Source: Flavobacterium frigoris PS1
GTDB taxonomy: Bacteria > Bacteroidota > Bacteroidia > Flavobacteriales > Flavobacteriaceae
DNA: 64,000 bases
Reading direction: 5' to 3'
Assembly (NCBI RefSeq): GCF_000252125.1
Contig: NZ_AHKF01000015.1
Location: 62,001 to 126,000 of the forward strand
Shown here piece after piece: positions 24,487-32,654 of the stretch (its first letter is position 1; each line of letters starts with the position of its first letter). The notes under the pieces were generated by a model. It did no database searches. It was given only the letters and a program-made list of their open reading frames with translations, and was not told the origin of the DNA. The position numbers were made by a program, and so were the translations under genes.

Positions 24487-25563
24487 ATGAATATCAGTTT
24501 TAAGAAAACCTACAAGTTTGCTGTAAAATCAGCGTTATACATCAGTCTTTTTTCAACGGCATTTGTCGTAGTATTGGTGGCCATGATATTCAATTATACT
24601 CCAAAAAGTTTATGGCTGTTTGGGAGTGTTTTTATTGTAATAATCTACGTCTTTTCATTTGTGGTTTTGCAGTATCGGGTAGAGCGTTTTATTTATCGAA
24701 GGGTAAAGAAAATCTATGATGATGTATCCCTATTAGAGTCTAGTTCCTTAATCAATTACCCTATAACGACTGATATGGAGACCTTGACAAGGGAGGTGAA
24801 GAAATTTGCCACAGATAAGAAACTGGAAATAGAAATGCTTAAGGTTCGAGAGCAGTACAGACGAGAATTTCTTGGCAATGTTTCCCATGAGCTTAAAACT
24901 CCGCTGTTTACAGTGCAGGGGTATATTTCTACTTTGCTTGATGGAGCAATGGAGGACAAGGTCATTAGAAAAAAATATTTAAAACGTGCCGAGAAAGGAG
25001 TAGAGCGATTAATCTATATCGTTGAGGATTTAGATATGATAACTAAACTTGAGGTTGGAGATTTAAATTTAGATTATTCTGAGTTTGATATCGTAGAGTT
25101 GATTCAGAACGTGTTTGATTTGTTAGAAATGAAAGCGGAGAAGAAGAAAATCTCACTCGCTTTTGAAAATTATCATATTCTTCCCAATTTTGTATGGGCT
25201 GATAAAGATCGTATTCAACAGATTATAGAGAATTTAATTGTCAATTCTATTAAGTACGGAAAAATTAACGGTACAACGGAGGTGGCTGTTGTTAATTTAA
25301 CAAAAGAAAAAGTACTAATCCGAATCAGTGATAATGGAGAGGGAATAGAAAAGCAAAACATACCAAGACTATTCGAACGTTTTTATCGCGTAAATAAAAG
25401 TGGTTCCCGATCTGAGGGAGGTTCTGGTTTAGGACTTGCAATAGTTAAGCACATAATCGAGGCTCACAAAGAAAAAATTTATGTCGAGAGTGAGTTTGGA
25501 GTAGGATCTGAATTTTCGTTCACACTTGAAAAAGCCGACATGAAAAGAGATTTGAAAAAATAA
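24487..25563 (+). CDS. phoR: Phosphate sensor histidine kinase PhoR
   Basis: A 358-residue membrane kinase: two helices (about 12-35 and 42-62) with almost no periplasmic loop, as in PhoR; no separate PAS domain is obvious. The H-box FLGNVSHELKTPL has His134; the N-box is DRIQQIIENLIVNSIKYG; G-boxes are ISDNGEGIE and GGSGLGLAIVKHI. The lack of a sensory loop suggests that it reads phosphate flux through PstSCAB-PhoU, as in E. coli, and the genes for these lie just downstream. Spaced 86 bp from phoB, likely co-transcribed. Confidence 0.9.
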   Translation: MNISFKKTYKFAVKSALYISLFSTAFVVVLVAMIFNYTPKSLWLFGSVFIVIIYVFSFVVLQYRVERFIYRRVKKIYDDVSLLESSSLINYPITTDMETLTREVKKFATDKKLEIEMLKVREQYRREFLGNVSHELKTPLFTVQGYISTLLDGAMEDKVIRKKYLKRAEKGVERLIYIVEDLDMITKLEVGDLNLDYSEFDIVELIQNVFDLLEMKAEKKKISLAFENYHILPNFVWADKDRIQQIIENLIVNSIKYGKINGTTEVAVVNLTKEKVLIRISDNGEGIEKQNIPRLFERFYRVNKSGSRSEGGSGLGLAIVKHIIEAHKEKIYVESEFGVGSEFSFTLEKADMKRDLKK

Positions 25564-25729
25564 ACCTGGCTTGTAGGGGTAATTTTTAGTTATGTTAAGT
25601 GGTCTTCTCGAATTAATAACAAGACGGGCTGTTTTTTAAGAAATCTTATTTTAACGAAAAACTAAATAGTAGCACTTTAGTCTACAATACAGTGATTTTG
25701 CGTCTTCTTTACTTTTCCCGAAATCGATG

Positions 25730-25776
25730 AGAGACGACTCCTTTTCATAAAAAAATCATGAAAAGGAGTCGTCTCT
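25730..25776. repeat. Perfect 19-bp inverted repeat with 9-nt loop
   Basis: AGAGACGACTCCTTTTCAT (25730-25748) is followed after AAAAAAATC by its exact reverse complement (25758-25776). The flank ATTATTGTCG is not a proper T-run, so a classical terminator is doubtful. It could end phoBR transcripts, be a processing hairpin, or be a small mobile repeat. Confidence 0.8.
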
Positions 25777-25810
25777 ATTATTGTCGTGTCGAATGATTTT
25801 AGATATTGCT

Positions 25811-25832
25811 ATGCCGAAATGCATTCCGGCAT
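25811..25832. repeat. 22-bp near-palindrome
   Basis: The segment starts ATGCCGAAATG and ends CATTCCGGCAT; 20 of 22 positions fit a perfect palindrome. Such symmetric sites can bind dimeric regulators or form small hairpins. No neighbour explains it. Confidence 0.4.
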
Positions 25833-26222
25833 TTAATCCCCAATAATGCTGCAAAGATCTTTGTGCTGGTTGAAAAATGTATGTTTATTGTCTTTACTAA
25901 GCTGTTAGATTAAATATACTTTGGTATCTGGAATCAAATAAGGAAGCTCAAATGTTTTCGCGTGTTTTTAATTATTGAATCCCTTGTTGTTCTCTTTTTC
26001 TTTTTAAAAAAAAACGTACCAAAATAGTTGAATTTTTTTGCATTTAACAATGTGTTTCTTTTTGGTTATTTATAATTTTAACGTGTTTTAGTGATTTAAA
26101 GTGTGGTTTTTCTTGTTTTTTTAAATAGGACGGCTATTTTTAGGTGTTTTTATTTTGTGACCTGTTTTAGCATACATTAAATTCGCCCAATGGTAGCCGT
26201 TGTTTAAGATAAAAGATTATAT

Positions 26223-26239
26223 TTAACATTTGTTTTACC
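26223..26239 (+). promoter_or_regulatory. Pho-box-like repeat upstream of the porin
   Basis: TTAACA at 26223-26228 and TTTACC at 26234-26239, 11 bp apart, plus a weaker in-phase ATAATA at 26245. The -7 element is not clear; TACCTTTA (26236-26243) overlaps the second unit. Confidence 0.55.
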
Positions 26240-26270
26240 TTTAGATAATACAATAACAACAATTATTAAA

Positions 26271-27482
26271 ATGAAAAAGCTTTTATTAAGTAGTGCACTA
26301 ATGTTCACTATGTTCGTATCAGCTCAAGAGGGTACAGCAGTAACAAAGCCGGTTGAGAAAAAAACAGAATCGAATCAGTATCTTAATTCAAGTAAAAAAC
26401 TAGGATTTACAGCAAAGGATAGTTTATTTCAAGTAAATATTGGTTTTAGAATTCAAAGTAGAGCCGGATACATAAAAACGGAAGGGGAATCTGGTGTTAT
26501 TGAAGGAGAAATCAGAAGAATGAGATTGAAGTTGGATGGTTTTGTTTATAATGCAAAGTTTGGTTACAAAGTGGAATTAGGGTTTTCAGCCAAGGACATG
26601 ACTGCATTCGGTAATGATGGAAATGTAATTCTTGATGGAGTCCTTTTTTACAAGCCTACAAAAAATTGGTTAATTGGGTTTGGGCAAACAAAGTTGCCGG
26701 GCAATAATCAAAGGGTAATTTCTTCGGGATCTTTGGAATTTACAGACCGTACAATAAATAACTCTAAATTTAATATCGACCGTGATTTTGGATTGTTTTT
26801 AGATTATTCGTTGCAAGATGAGGATCATTTTTCTTATTCATTGAAAGGAGCCATTACTAAAGGTGAAGGAAGAAATTATACAAAAAACTTAAATGATGGT
26901 ATTTCTCTAACAGGAAAAGTGGAATTGTTTCCTTTAGGAGCTTTTACTAAAAATGGCTCTCATTTTGAAGGAGATTTACTAAGAGAAAAAACGCCAAAAC
27001 TAATGCTTTCAGGAGCTTTCAGTCAAAACAATAATGCAGGAAGATCTCAAGGTCAATTAGGTGATGATTTATTTGAAGCTAGAACTTTACAATCAGTATT
27101 TTTTGATGCGATGTTTAAATACAACGGATGGTCAGCTGAAACATCATACATGTCAAGAATGACAGATGATGCCATTACGGTCAATCCTTTAGATATCACT
27201 GAGAAACAAGCTGTTTTTGTTGGTCATGGAATTGATACTCAATTGAGTTATGTGTTCCCTTCAAAATATTCATTGGCAGCAAGATATTCTACTCAAAAAG
27301 TGGGTTCTGATATTGAAACAATTAGTCCTATTGTAGATGAATACGCAATCAGTTTGTCGAAATATATTTTAGACCATAAACTAAAAATTCAAACAGAATT
27401 TTCATATGAAAACGAAAAGTTTTATACTGGAAATACTTCAGGAAGTTGGTATGCGCGAGTGCAAGTTGAGATCGGTATATAA
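26271..27482 (+). CDS. Outer-membrane porin of the phosphate-selective OprO/OprP family
   Basis: A 403-residue protein with signal peptide (MKKLLLSSALMFTMFVSAQ) and a long barrel with the family-typical start FQVNIGFRIQSRAGYIKTEG, IRRMRLKLDGFVYNAKFGYKVEL and FYKPTKNWLIGFGQTKLPG, ending in an aromatic/aliphatic strand (WYARVQVEIGI). The OprP family forms trimeric anion or phosphate pores. Location between phoR and pstS and the Pho-like repeat upstream support a role in bringing phosphate across the outer membrane. Confidence 0.88.
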   Translation: MKKLLLSSALMFTMFVSAQEGTAVTKPVEKKTESNQYLNSSKKLGFTAKDSLFQVNIGFRIQSRAGYIKTEGESGVIEGEIRRMRLKLDGFVYNAKFGYKVELGFSAKDMTAFGNDGNVILDGVLFYKPTKNWLIGFGQTKLPGNNQRVISSGSLEFTDRTINNSKFNIDRDFGLFLDYSLQDEDHFSYSLKGAITKGEGRNYTKNLNDGISLTGKVELFPLGAFTKNGSHFEGDLLREKTPKLMLSGAFSQNNNAGRSQGQLGDDLFEARTLQSVFFDAMFKYNGWSAETSYMSRMTDDAITVNPLDITEKQAVFVGHGIDTQLSYVFPSKYSLAARYSTQKVGSDIETISPIVDEYAISLSKYILDHKLKIQTEFSYENEKFYTGNTSGSWYARVQVEIGI

Positions 27483-27504
27483 ATAGTATCGAAAAGAAAG
27501 TTGC

Positions 27505-27549
27505 ATAACACTAACGTAACATTTGGTTAACATTGGGGTTATACTTTTG
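27505..27549 (+). promoter_or_regulatory. Three-unit Pho-box-like array and -7 element of pstS
   Basis: ATAACA 27505-27510, GTAACA 27516-27521, TTAACA 27527-27532: exact 11-bp period. The -7 TACTTTTG (27542-27549, exact TAnnTTTG) starts 9 nt after the last unit. The transcript would start near 27556, 26 nt before the ATG. This is the clearest activator-plus-promoter arrangement in the window. Confidence 0.8.
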
Positions 27550-27581
27550 TTTAACATTTGAATCAAATAAATTAAAATAAA

Positions 27582-28445
27582 ATGAAAACATCAAAATTAT
27601 TTCTAATCTTACCTTTAATAGGTATGTTGAGCTGTGGTAAAGCAAAAACGGAAGATAAAGGAGCTGAGGCAAAAACGGATGCTGTATCTATTACAATCAA
27701 AGGAAGTGATACTGTTTTGCCATTGGCACAAAAAGAAGCAGAAGATTTAATGAAGACAAATTCAGATGTTACCGTTACTATTGTGGGTGGTGGATCTGGT
27801 GTAGGTTTAACAGCTTTAATTGATGGGACTACTGATATCGCAATGGCTTCAAGAGATTTAAAAACAGAGGAAAAATTGAAGTTTTCTGAAATGAAAAAAG
27901 AGATTGAACAAGTTATTATTGCATATGATGCGTTAACAGTTATTGTTAACCCTGCAAATAGTGTTTCTAAGCTTACTCGTGAGCAATTAGAGAAGATCTT
28001 CACTGGACAAATTAAAAACTGGAAAGAAGTTGGCGGGGCTGACGAGAAAATCGTAGCCTATTCAAGAGAATCTTCTTCTGGAACATATGAATTTTTCAAA
28101 GAAGAAGTGTTGGATAAGAAAAATTATGCTACTGATATTTTGAATTTACCAGCAACTGGTGCAATTGTTCAAGCAGTAGGCCAAACTAAAGGTGCTATAG
28201 GTTATATTGGATTAGCATATGAAACAAAGGAGGTAAAACAATTGGCGGTTTCTTACGATCAAGGAAAAACTTTTATTGAGCCGTCTGTTGCGAGCGCAAA
28301 GGACAAAACATACCCTATTTCTAGACCATTGTTCTATATGTTTGATAAAACAAACGCTGCAAAAGTAAAATCAGTTGTAGATTATGCACTTTCTGCTGAA
28401 GGACAAAAAACAGTAGCTGAAATTGGCTATGTTCCGTTGAATTAA
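27582..28445 (+). CDS. pstS: Phosphate-binding lipoprotein PstS
   Basis: The periplasmic receptor of the Pst phosphate transporter. Lipobox GMLSC with Cys18, so membrane-anchored. The mature 270 residues hold the ligand motifs IKGSDTVLPLAQ (phosphate P-loop), GGGSGVGLTALIDGTTDIAMASRDL and YSRESSSGTYEFF, all intact. Length is typical of Bacteroidota PstS (about 270-330). It is followed by a terminator and then by a separately promoted pstC, so binding protein and permease levels can differ. Confidence 0.95.
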   Translation: MKTSKLFLILPLIGMLSCGKAKTEDKGAEAKTDAVSITIKGSDTVLPLAQKEAEDLMKTNSDVTVTIVGGGSGVGLTALIDGTTDIAMASRDLKTEEKLKFSEMKKEIEQVIIAYDALTVIVNPANSVSKLTREQLEKIFTGQIKNWKEVGGADEKIVAYSRESSSGTYEFFKEEVLDKKNYATDILNLPATGAIVQAVGQTKGAIGYIGLAYETKEVKQLAVSYDQGKTFIEPSVASAKDKTYPISRPLFYMFDKTNAAKVKSVVDYALSAEGQKTVAEIGYVPLN

Positions 28446-28467
28446 TAAAGGTTAGTTGTCTATACGT

Positions 28468-28504
28468 AAAAAGGTTGCCCTAATTTAGAGGGCGGCCTTT
28501 TTTG
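28468..28504 (+). terminator. pstS intrinsic terminator
   Basis: An AAAAAGG...GCCCT arm pairs with AGAGGGC..CCTTTTTT, with a terminal T-run, 23 bp after the pstS stop. Confidence 0.8.
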
Positions 28505-28532
28505 TTTAAAAAGTGTTTTTAAACTTGGCGGG

Positions 28533-28610
28533 ATAACAAGCACTTAACGTTAAATTTACATAAAGTTAACGATGCAAAAACATTAGCAAAGGATGTCTAG
28601 CGTAGTTTTG
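28533..28610 (+). promoter_or_regulatory. Four-unit Pho-box-like array and -7 element of pstC
   Basis: ATAACA 28533, TTAACG 28544, TTTACA 28555, TTAACG 28566: four hexamers at exact 11-bp steps. The best -7, TAGTTTTG (28603-28610), is an exact consensus match lying 31 nt after the last unit, that is 9 plus two 11-bp turns. It falls inside the reading frame opened by ATG 28593, which bears on the true pstC start. Confidence 0.7.
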
Positions 28611-29840
28611 CTAAAAATAAAACACACTGATTTGAAAACAAATTTTAAACAGATTAAAGAAAAGATAATTGAATTTATTTTGATGCTAAGTAGCGCTGCT
28701 ACAAGTATTACAGTGGTGTTGATTGTCTTTTTTCTATTTATTGAAGGTGCGGGAGTTTTTAGTAAAAAGCCAATAGATAAGGGTTTTTTGTTGGCAGTTA
28801 ATGACTCAAATTCGGTAAAGAAGCTAGAGCCGTCTCAGATAAAGGATATTTTTGATCAGAAAATAACAAACTGGAAAGAGCTTGGCGGGAAAGATCAAGC
28901 TATTGTTTTGTTCAGAACCGGAGATATAACTGACTATTATACCGAAGAAGAACTTGGGCCTAATTTTGAATATTTCCCAGATAAAATCAATGAGCTCATA
29001 GCGAAAACACCAGGTATAATTGCATTTTTCTCAGATAAATATAAAAGCAAGGACTTTAAAGGACGTGAACTAGAGTTAGATAAAATTTCAGTATTTAAGT
29101 TTTTATCTGATGAGGAATGGTTTCCTACGGCAGAGCCCGTTGCTCAAATGGGGGTCAAGCCGTTGATTTACGGTACACTATTGGTTAGTTTTGGTGCTAT
29201 TGTGTTGGCATTGCCTATAGGGTTGTTTGCTGCTATATACTTAAGTGAGATCGCAAAGAAACGAACGCGAAATTTTTTAAAACCTCTAATTGAATTGTTG
29301 GCGGGAATTCCTTCTGTTGTATATGGATTCTTTGGTTTGGTAATTATTGTGCCGTTGATTCAGAGTGTTTTTAATTTGCCTGTTGGCGAAACCGCTTTGG
29401 CGGGTAGTGTGGTGTTAGCCATTATGGCGTTGCCTACGATTATCACTATTTCTGAAGATGCGATGCGAAACACACCCCGCGCAATGAAAGAAGCTAGCTT
29501 AGCGTTAGGTGCATCTCATTGGCAAACGATATATAAAGTAGTTATCCCTTATTCTGCGTCTGGAATTACGGCTGGAGCGATCTTGGGAATAGGTCGTGCA
29601 ATTGGTGAAACTATGGCTGTTTTAATGGTTACAGGAAATGCAGCTGTAATACCGCATACATTTTTAGCGCCCGTTAGAACAATCCCTGCGACCATTGCGG
29701 CAGAGCTGGGCGAAGCTGCAAATGGGGGCTTACATTATGAAGCATTATTTGCATTGGGTTGCATTCTATTTGTAATTACTTTCGGAATCAATATGTTAGT
29801 TGAAATGGTTACTAACAAGCAATCGCATAAAAAACACTAA
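28593..29840 (+). CDS. pstC: Phosphate permease PstC with an inserted PstS-like domain
   Basis: Inner-membrane permease of the Pst ABC importer. After the first helix (about 30-52) comes a periplasmic insert (about 66-168) absent from E. coli PstC, so the protein is 415 rather than about 320 residues. The insert matches PstS: NSVxKL, IFxxxIxNWKExGGxDxxIV, with 20 identities over 41 aligned positions, but the RESSSGTYE phosphate motif is RTGDITDYY. The permease core follows (LALGASHWQTIYKVVIPYSASGI is the EAA loop). ATG 28593 precedes a perfect -7 at 28603, so a TTG at 28632 may be the real start. Confidence 0.92.
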   Translation: MSSVVLLKIKHTDLKTNFKQIKEKIIEFILMLSSAATSITVVLIVFFLFIEGAGVFSKKPIDKGFLLAVNDSNSVKKLEPSQIKDIFDQKITNWKELGGKDQAIVLFRTGDITDYYTEEELGPNFEYFPDKINELIAKTPGIIAFFSDKYKSKDFKGRELELDKISVFKFLSDEEWFPTAEPVAQMGVKPLIYGTLLVSFGAIVLALPIGLFAAIYLSEIAKKRTRNFLKPLIELLAGIPSVVYGFFGLVIIVPLIQSVFNLPVGETALAGSVVLAIMALPTIITISEDAMRNTPRAMKEASLALGASHWQTIYKVVIPYSASGITAGAILGIGRAIGETMAVLMVTGNAAVIPHTFLAPVRTIPATIAAELGEAANGGLHYEALFALGCILFVITFGINMLVEMVTNKQSHKKH

Positions 29841-29841
29841 G

Positions 29842-30720
29842 ATGAATGTAGAAAATCGTTTAGCAAACAAAAAAAGAAGAAGTCAAAAAATTGCCTTCGG
29901 AATATTTAGCTTTACTAGCTATTCTGTTGTGGCACTATTATTTGTAATTTTGGCTTTTATCGTAGTAAAAGGAATCGGTGCTATCAGTTGGGAGTTTATT
30001 TCTGAAATGCCTAAAAATGGAATGACCGAGGGAGGTATCTTTCCTGCTATTGTGGGGACTCTTTGTTTGGTTTTGGCAAGTATGATATTTGCTTTCCCTA
30101 TCGGGGTGTTAGCGGCCATATATTTGAATGAATACGTTAAGGCAGGCTGGCCAAAGAAAATTATCAAACAAATGACAAATAATCTTGCGGGAGTACCATC
30201 AATAGTTTTTGGACTTTTCGGGATGTCATTATTTGTAAATAAATTAGGCTTTGGAGACTCTATCCTGGCAGGTGGTTTAACTTTAGGATTATTGGTGCTG
30301 CCTGTTATCATTAGAACTACAGAGGAAGCGTTAAAATCAGTTGACGATACGTTCAGGCAAGCTAGTTTAGCTTTAGGAGCTAGTAAATGGGAAACTACAA
30401 GCAAAATTGTGTTTCCAATTGCGTTTCCTAATATTATTACAGGTTTAATATTATCGATAGGACGAGTTTCAGGAGAAACAGCTCCTATTTTATTTACGGT
30501 GGCTGCCTATTTTTTACCTAAACTACCAACGTCAATTTTTGACCAAGCGATGGCGTTACCTTATCACCTTTACGTAATCTCTACTAGTGGTACTAATATT
30601 GAAGCATCTAGGTCAATGGCTTATGGTACGGCGCTTATTTTAATTATTATTGTATTAATTTCTAATTTATTGGCGAATGGTCTTCGAAAATATTATGGAA
30701 AAAAAGTAAAAATGAATTAA
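29842..30720 (+). CDS. pstA: Phosphate permease PstA
   Basis: Second Pst permease subunit. I start at ATG 29842, one base after the pstC stop; the longer frame would overlap pstC by 41 bp and adds a poor leader. The 292 residues contain about six membrane helices, the [14 protein letters not shown] motif and the EAA loop [23 protein letters not shown] that docks on PstB. It pairs with PstC and is followed by pstB after one base. Confidence 0.94.
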   Translation: MNVENRLANKKRRSQKIAFGIFSFTSYSVVALLFVILAFIVVKGIGAISWEFISEMPKNGMTEGGIFPAIVGTLCLVLASMIFAFPIGVLAAIYLNEYVKAGWPKKIIKQMTNNLAGVPSIVFGLFGMSLFVNKLGFGDSILAGGLTLGLLVLPVIIRTTEEALKSVDDTFRQASLALGASKWETTSKIVFPIAFPNIITGLILSIGRVSGETAPILFTVAAYFLPKLPTSIFDQAMALPYHLYVISTSGTNIEASRSMAYGTALILIIIVLISNLLANGLRKYYGKKVKMN

Positions 30721-30721
30721 C

Positions 30722-31474
30722 ATGCATAAAATAGAATCACAGAACGTAAATTTTTACTACGGGGAAAATCAAGCTTTGCACGATATTTCGTTGTCGATGA
30801 AAGAAAATACTGTTACGGCACTAATTGGACCTTCAGGTTGCGGTAAATCAACTTATTTGCGTTTATTAAATAGAATGAATGACCTTATAGATGATACCAA
30901 AATGACTGGAAATATTCTTATTGACGGTACAGACATTTATGGTAATTCCACTAACGTTGATAATTTACGTAAAAATGTAGGTATGGTTTTCCAAAAACCA
31001 AATCCTTTTCCAAAAACTATTTTTGAGAATGTGGCTTATGGGTTAAGAGTAAATGGTATCACTGATAAAAATGAAATCGAAGAGCGTGTTGTTACAACAA
31101 TAGAACAAGTGGCACTTTGGGGCGAGGTGAAAGACAAACTGAAAAAGTCGGCATTTGAACTTTCAGGAGGGCAACAACAACGATTGTGTATCGCTCGTGC
31201 TTTAGCAATAAAGCCATCTATATTATTAATGGATGAGCCTACATCAGCATTAGACCCAATTTCTACTTCTAAAATAGAGGAGCTGATTTATGAATTGAAA
31301 AATAAATACACCATAGTTATTGTAACGCATAATATGCAACAAGCTGGTCGTGTGAGTGATAATACTGCTTTTTTCTATATGGGTAATTTGATAGAATATG
31401 ATAAAACAAAATCAATATTCACAAAACCAGCAAAAAAACAGACAGAAGATTATATAACAGGAAGGTTCGGATAA
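30722..31474 (+). CDS. pstB: Phosphate ABC transporter ATPase PstB
   Basis: The 250-residue ATPase energises phosphate import. Walker [10 protein letters not shown] (36-44), Q-loop in [19 protein letters not shown] (the PstB-specific PNPFPKTI), signature LSGGQQQR (152-159), Walker [15 protein letters not shown] and the switch His in VIVTHNMQQ are all intact. It follows pstA directly and precedes phoU by 84 bp. Confidence 0.97.
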   Translation: MHKIESQNVNFYYGENQALHDISLSMKENTVTALIGPSGCGKSTYLRLLNRMNDLIDDTKMTGNILIDGTDIYGNSTNVDNLRKNVGMVFQKPNPFPKTIFENVAYGLRVNGITDKNEIEERVVTTIEQVALWGEVKDKLKKSAFELSGGQQQRLCIARALAIKPSILLMDEPTSALDPISTSKIEELIYELKNKYTIVIVTHNMQQAGRVSDNTAFFYMGNLIEYDKTKSIFTKPAKKQTEDYITGRFG

Positions 31475-31511
31475 AATTGGTTTTGAATTGTAAGCAGAAT
31501 CGATTAACTTT

Positions 31512-31551
31512 AAATCTTCAAATCTTCAAATCTTCAAATCTTCAAATCTTT
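31512..31551. repeat. 8-bp tandem repeat before phoU
   Basis: AAATCTTC is repeated four times and then AAATCTTT once (31512-31551), ending 7 bp before the phoU ATG. It occupies the ribosome-binding region. Copy-number change by slippage would alter leader length. Confidence 0.85.
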
Positions 31552-31558
31552 AATAAAA

Positions 31559-32227
31559 ATGGCGTCACATTTAGAAACAGAACTAGGTAAGCTTAGGGGA
31601 ATTATTATAAAAATAGGGAATTTAGCCGAAAGCCAGGTAGCTGAGGCGGTTAAGTCAGTGCTTTCAGAGCCTGTTTCCGAAGGGAAGGAAGTGAAAAAAA
31701 CGGAAAATAAAATTGATAAACTAGATGTAAAAATTGACGATATCTGTCAAAGTGTGTTTGCTTTGCAGCAGCCTGTTGCTTCAGATTTACGGTTTATTAT
31801 ATCTGCAATGCAAATGAGTAAAGAAATAGAGCGAATTGGCGATTTGTCGATGAGCATTATTAAACTTTCCAAAAGCATAAAGGAAAAACATGAATTAATT
31901 TCGAAGTTCAATATTACCGATATTGCTCGAGAAGTTGAATTTATTACAGTTAAAACAAATGAGTGTTTTCAAGACATGGATGAAGACATGACCGAAGAAA
32001 TCTTTGTTTTAAACAATAGCATCAGAAACAAAACCAGTGATGCAACTCAGAATATCATTGCTGAGATGAAGAATAATTCTAAAACTGTGGTGTCAGGCAC
32101 CAATTTGATTATAGCATTGAAGCATTTTGATAGAATAGCGGATCATTGTACTAATGTTGCAGAATCTATTTATTTTATGATTAATGCAAAGACTATTAAG
32201 CATGAAAAAATTACAGATAAAAAGTAA
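31559..32227 (+). CDS. phoU: Phosphate regulator PhoU
   Basis: PhoU couples Pst to PhoR and dampens phosphate uptake. The 222 residues form the typical two three-helix repeats: first with LAESQVAEAVKSVL and RFIISAMQMSKEIERIGDLS (conserved E..RIGD), second with IIALKHFDRIADHCTNVAESIYF (conserved DRIADHxxNVAE). It follows pstB in the same direction, with an 8-bp tandem repeat in between. Confidence 0.95.
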   Translation: MASHLETELGKLRGIIIKIGNLAESQVAEAVKSVLSEPVSEGKEVKKTENKIDKLDVKIDDICQSVFALQQPVASDLRFIISAMQMSKEIERIGDLSMSIIKLSKSIKEKHELISKFNITDIAREVEFITVKTNECFQDMDEDMTEEIFVLNNSIRNKTSDATQNIIAEMKNNSKTVVSGTNLIIALKHFDRIADHCTNVAESIYFMINAKTIKHEKITDKK

Positions 32228-32654
32228 TTTTTTTTCGAAGTTTAAAACCAGATTAAAGCTGATTTTCGCATCTTTTTTAATGCAGAAATCAGCTTTAATC
32301 TTTGTATGTAGTGAGCATTAAACTTTGTGCACAAAACAAATTTTAACAATTGAAGAATGTGTCGAAACAAGTAAAGCCGTTTTCATTCTCGAATTAGTAA
32401 GCGTAAAGATTGTATTCAAGCTCCATATGGGAGATTGTGTAGCGCAGATTTAGAACTTGTAGCCAGCTTTTCTATCACAATTGAAAAGGCAAATTAGAAG
32501 AAAGATAATTGCAGCATAATAGCATTATTTCAGAATTTTGACTTTTTTAGAAAAGGGGCTAAATACAAAATACAGGAAATTAAATATATAAACATAGCAA
32601 GTTTCGAATAATTAACCGATTTTTGCAGTCCTTTTCAAAAAAATATTGTCAATT
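32228..32654. other. 427-bp intergenic region between phoU and pit
   Basis: Apart from the terminator at 32251-32300 I see no gene and no 11-bp Pho-like repeat. The stretch is AT-rich and probably holds the pit promoter (candidate near ATTTTTGCAG, 32619-32628). Confidence 0.5.
32251..32300 (+). terminator. phoU terminator, long-stem hairpin
   Basis: GATTAAAGCTGATTT (32251-32265) pairs perfectly with AAATCAGCTTTAATC (32286-32300); the 20-nt loop contains a second small hairpin. It is followed by TTTG only, so termination may be partial. Confidence 0.7.

Larger units (their letters stand above)
25564..26270. other. 707-bp intergenic region between phoR and porin
   Basis: No gene is visible. 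It contains a perfect 19-bp inverted repeat (25730-25776), a 22-bp near-palindrome (25811-25832) and, just before the porin, a two-unit Pho-box-like repeat (26223-26239). The remainder is AT-rich with T-tracts. The only frame at the palindrome is MPKCIPAFNPQ, too short to credit. Confidence 0.6.

Noticed and set aside
25811..25846. Short frame MPKCIPAFNPQ in the palindrome
   Set aside because: Too short and lacks any other coding evidence; the palindromic structure explains the bases.
31512..31551. Tandem repeats as a CRISPR array
   Set aside because: Unit of 8 bp without spacers or cas genes; it is a simple tandem repeat.
32646..32654. TTG start for pit
   Set aside because: ATG three codons later gives the normal N-terminus.
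32301..32654. Pho-box-like repeats upstream of pit
   Set aside because: I looked for TTAACA-type hexamers at 11-bp period and found none.
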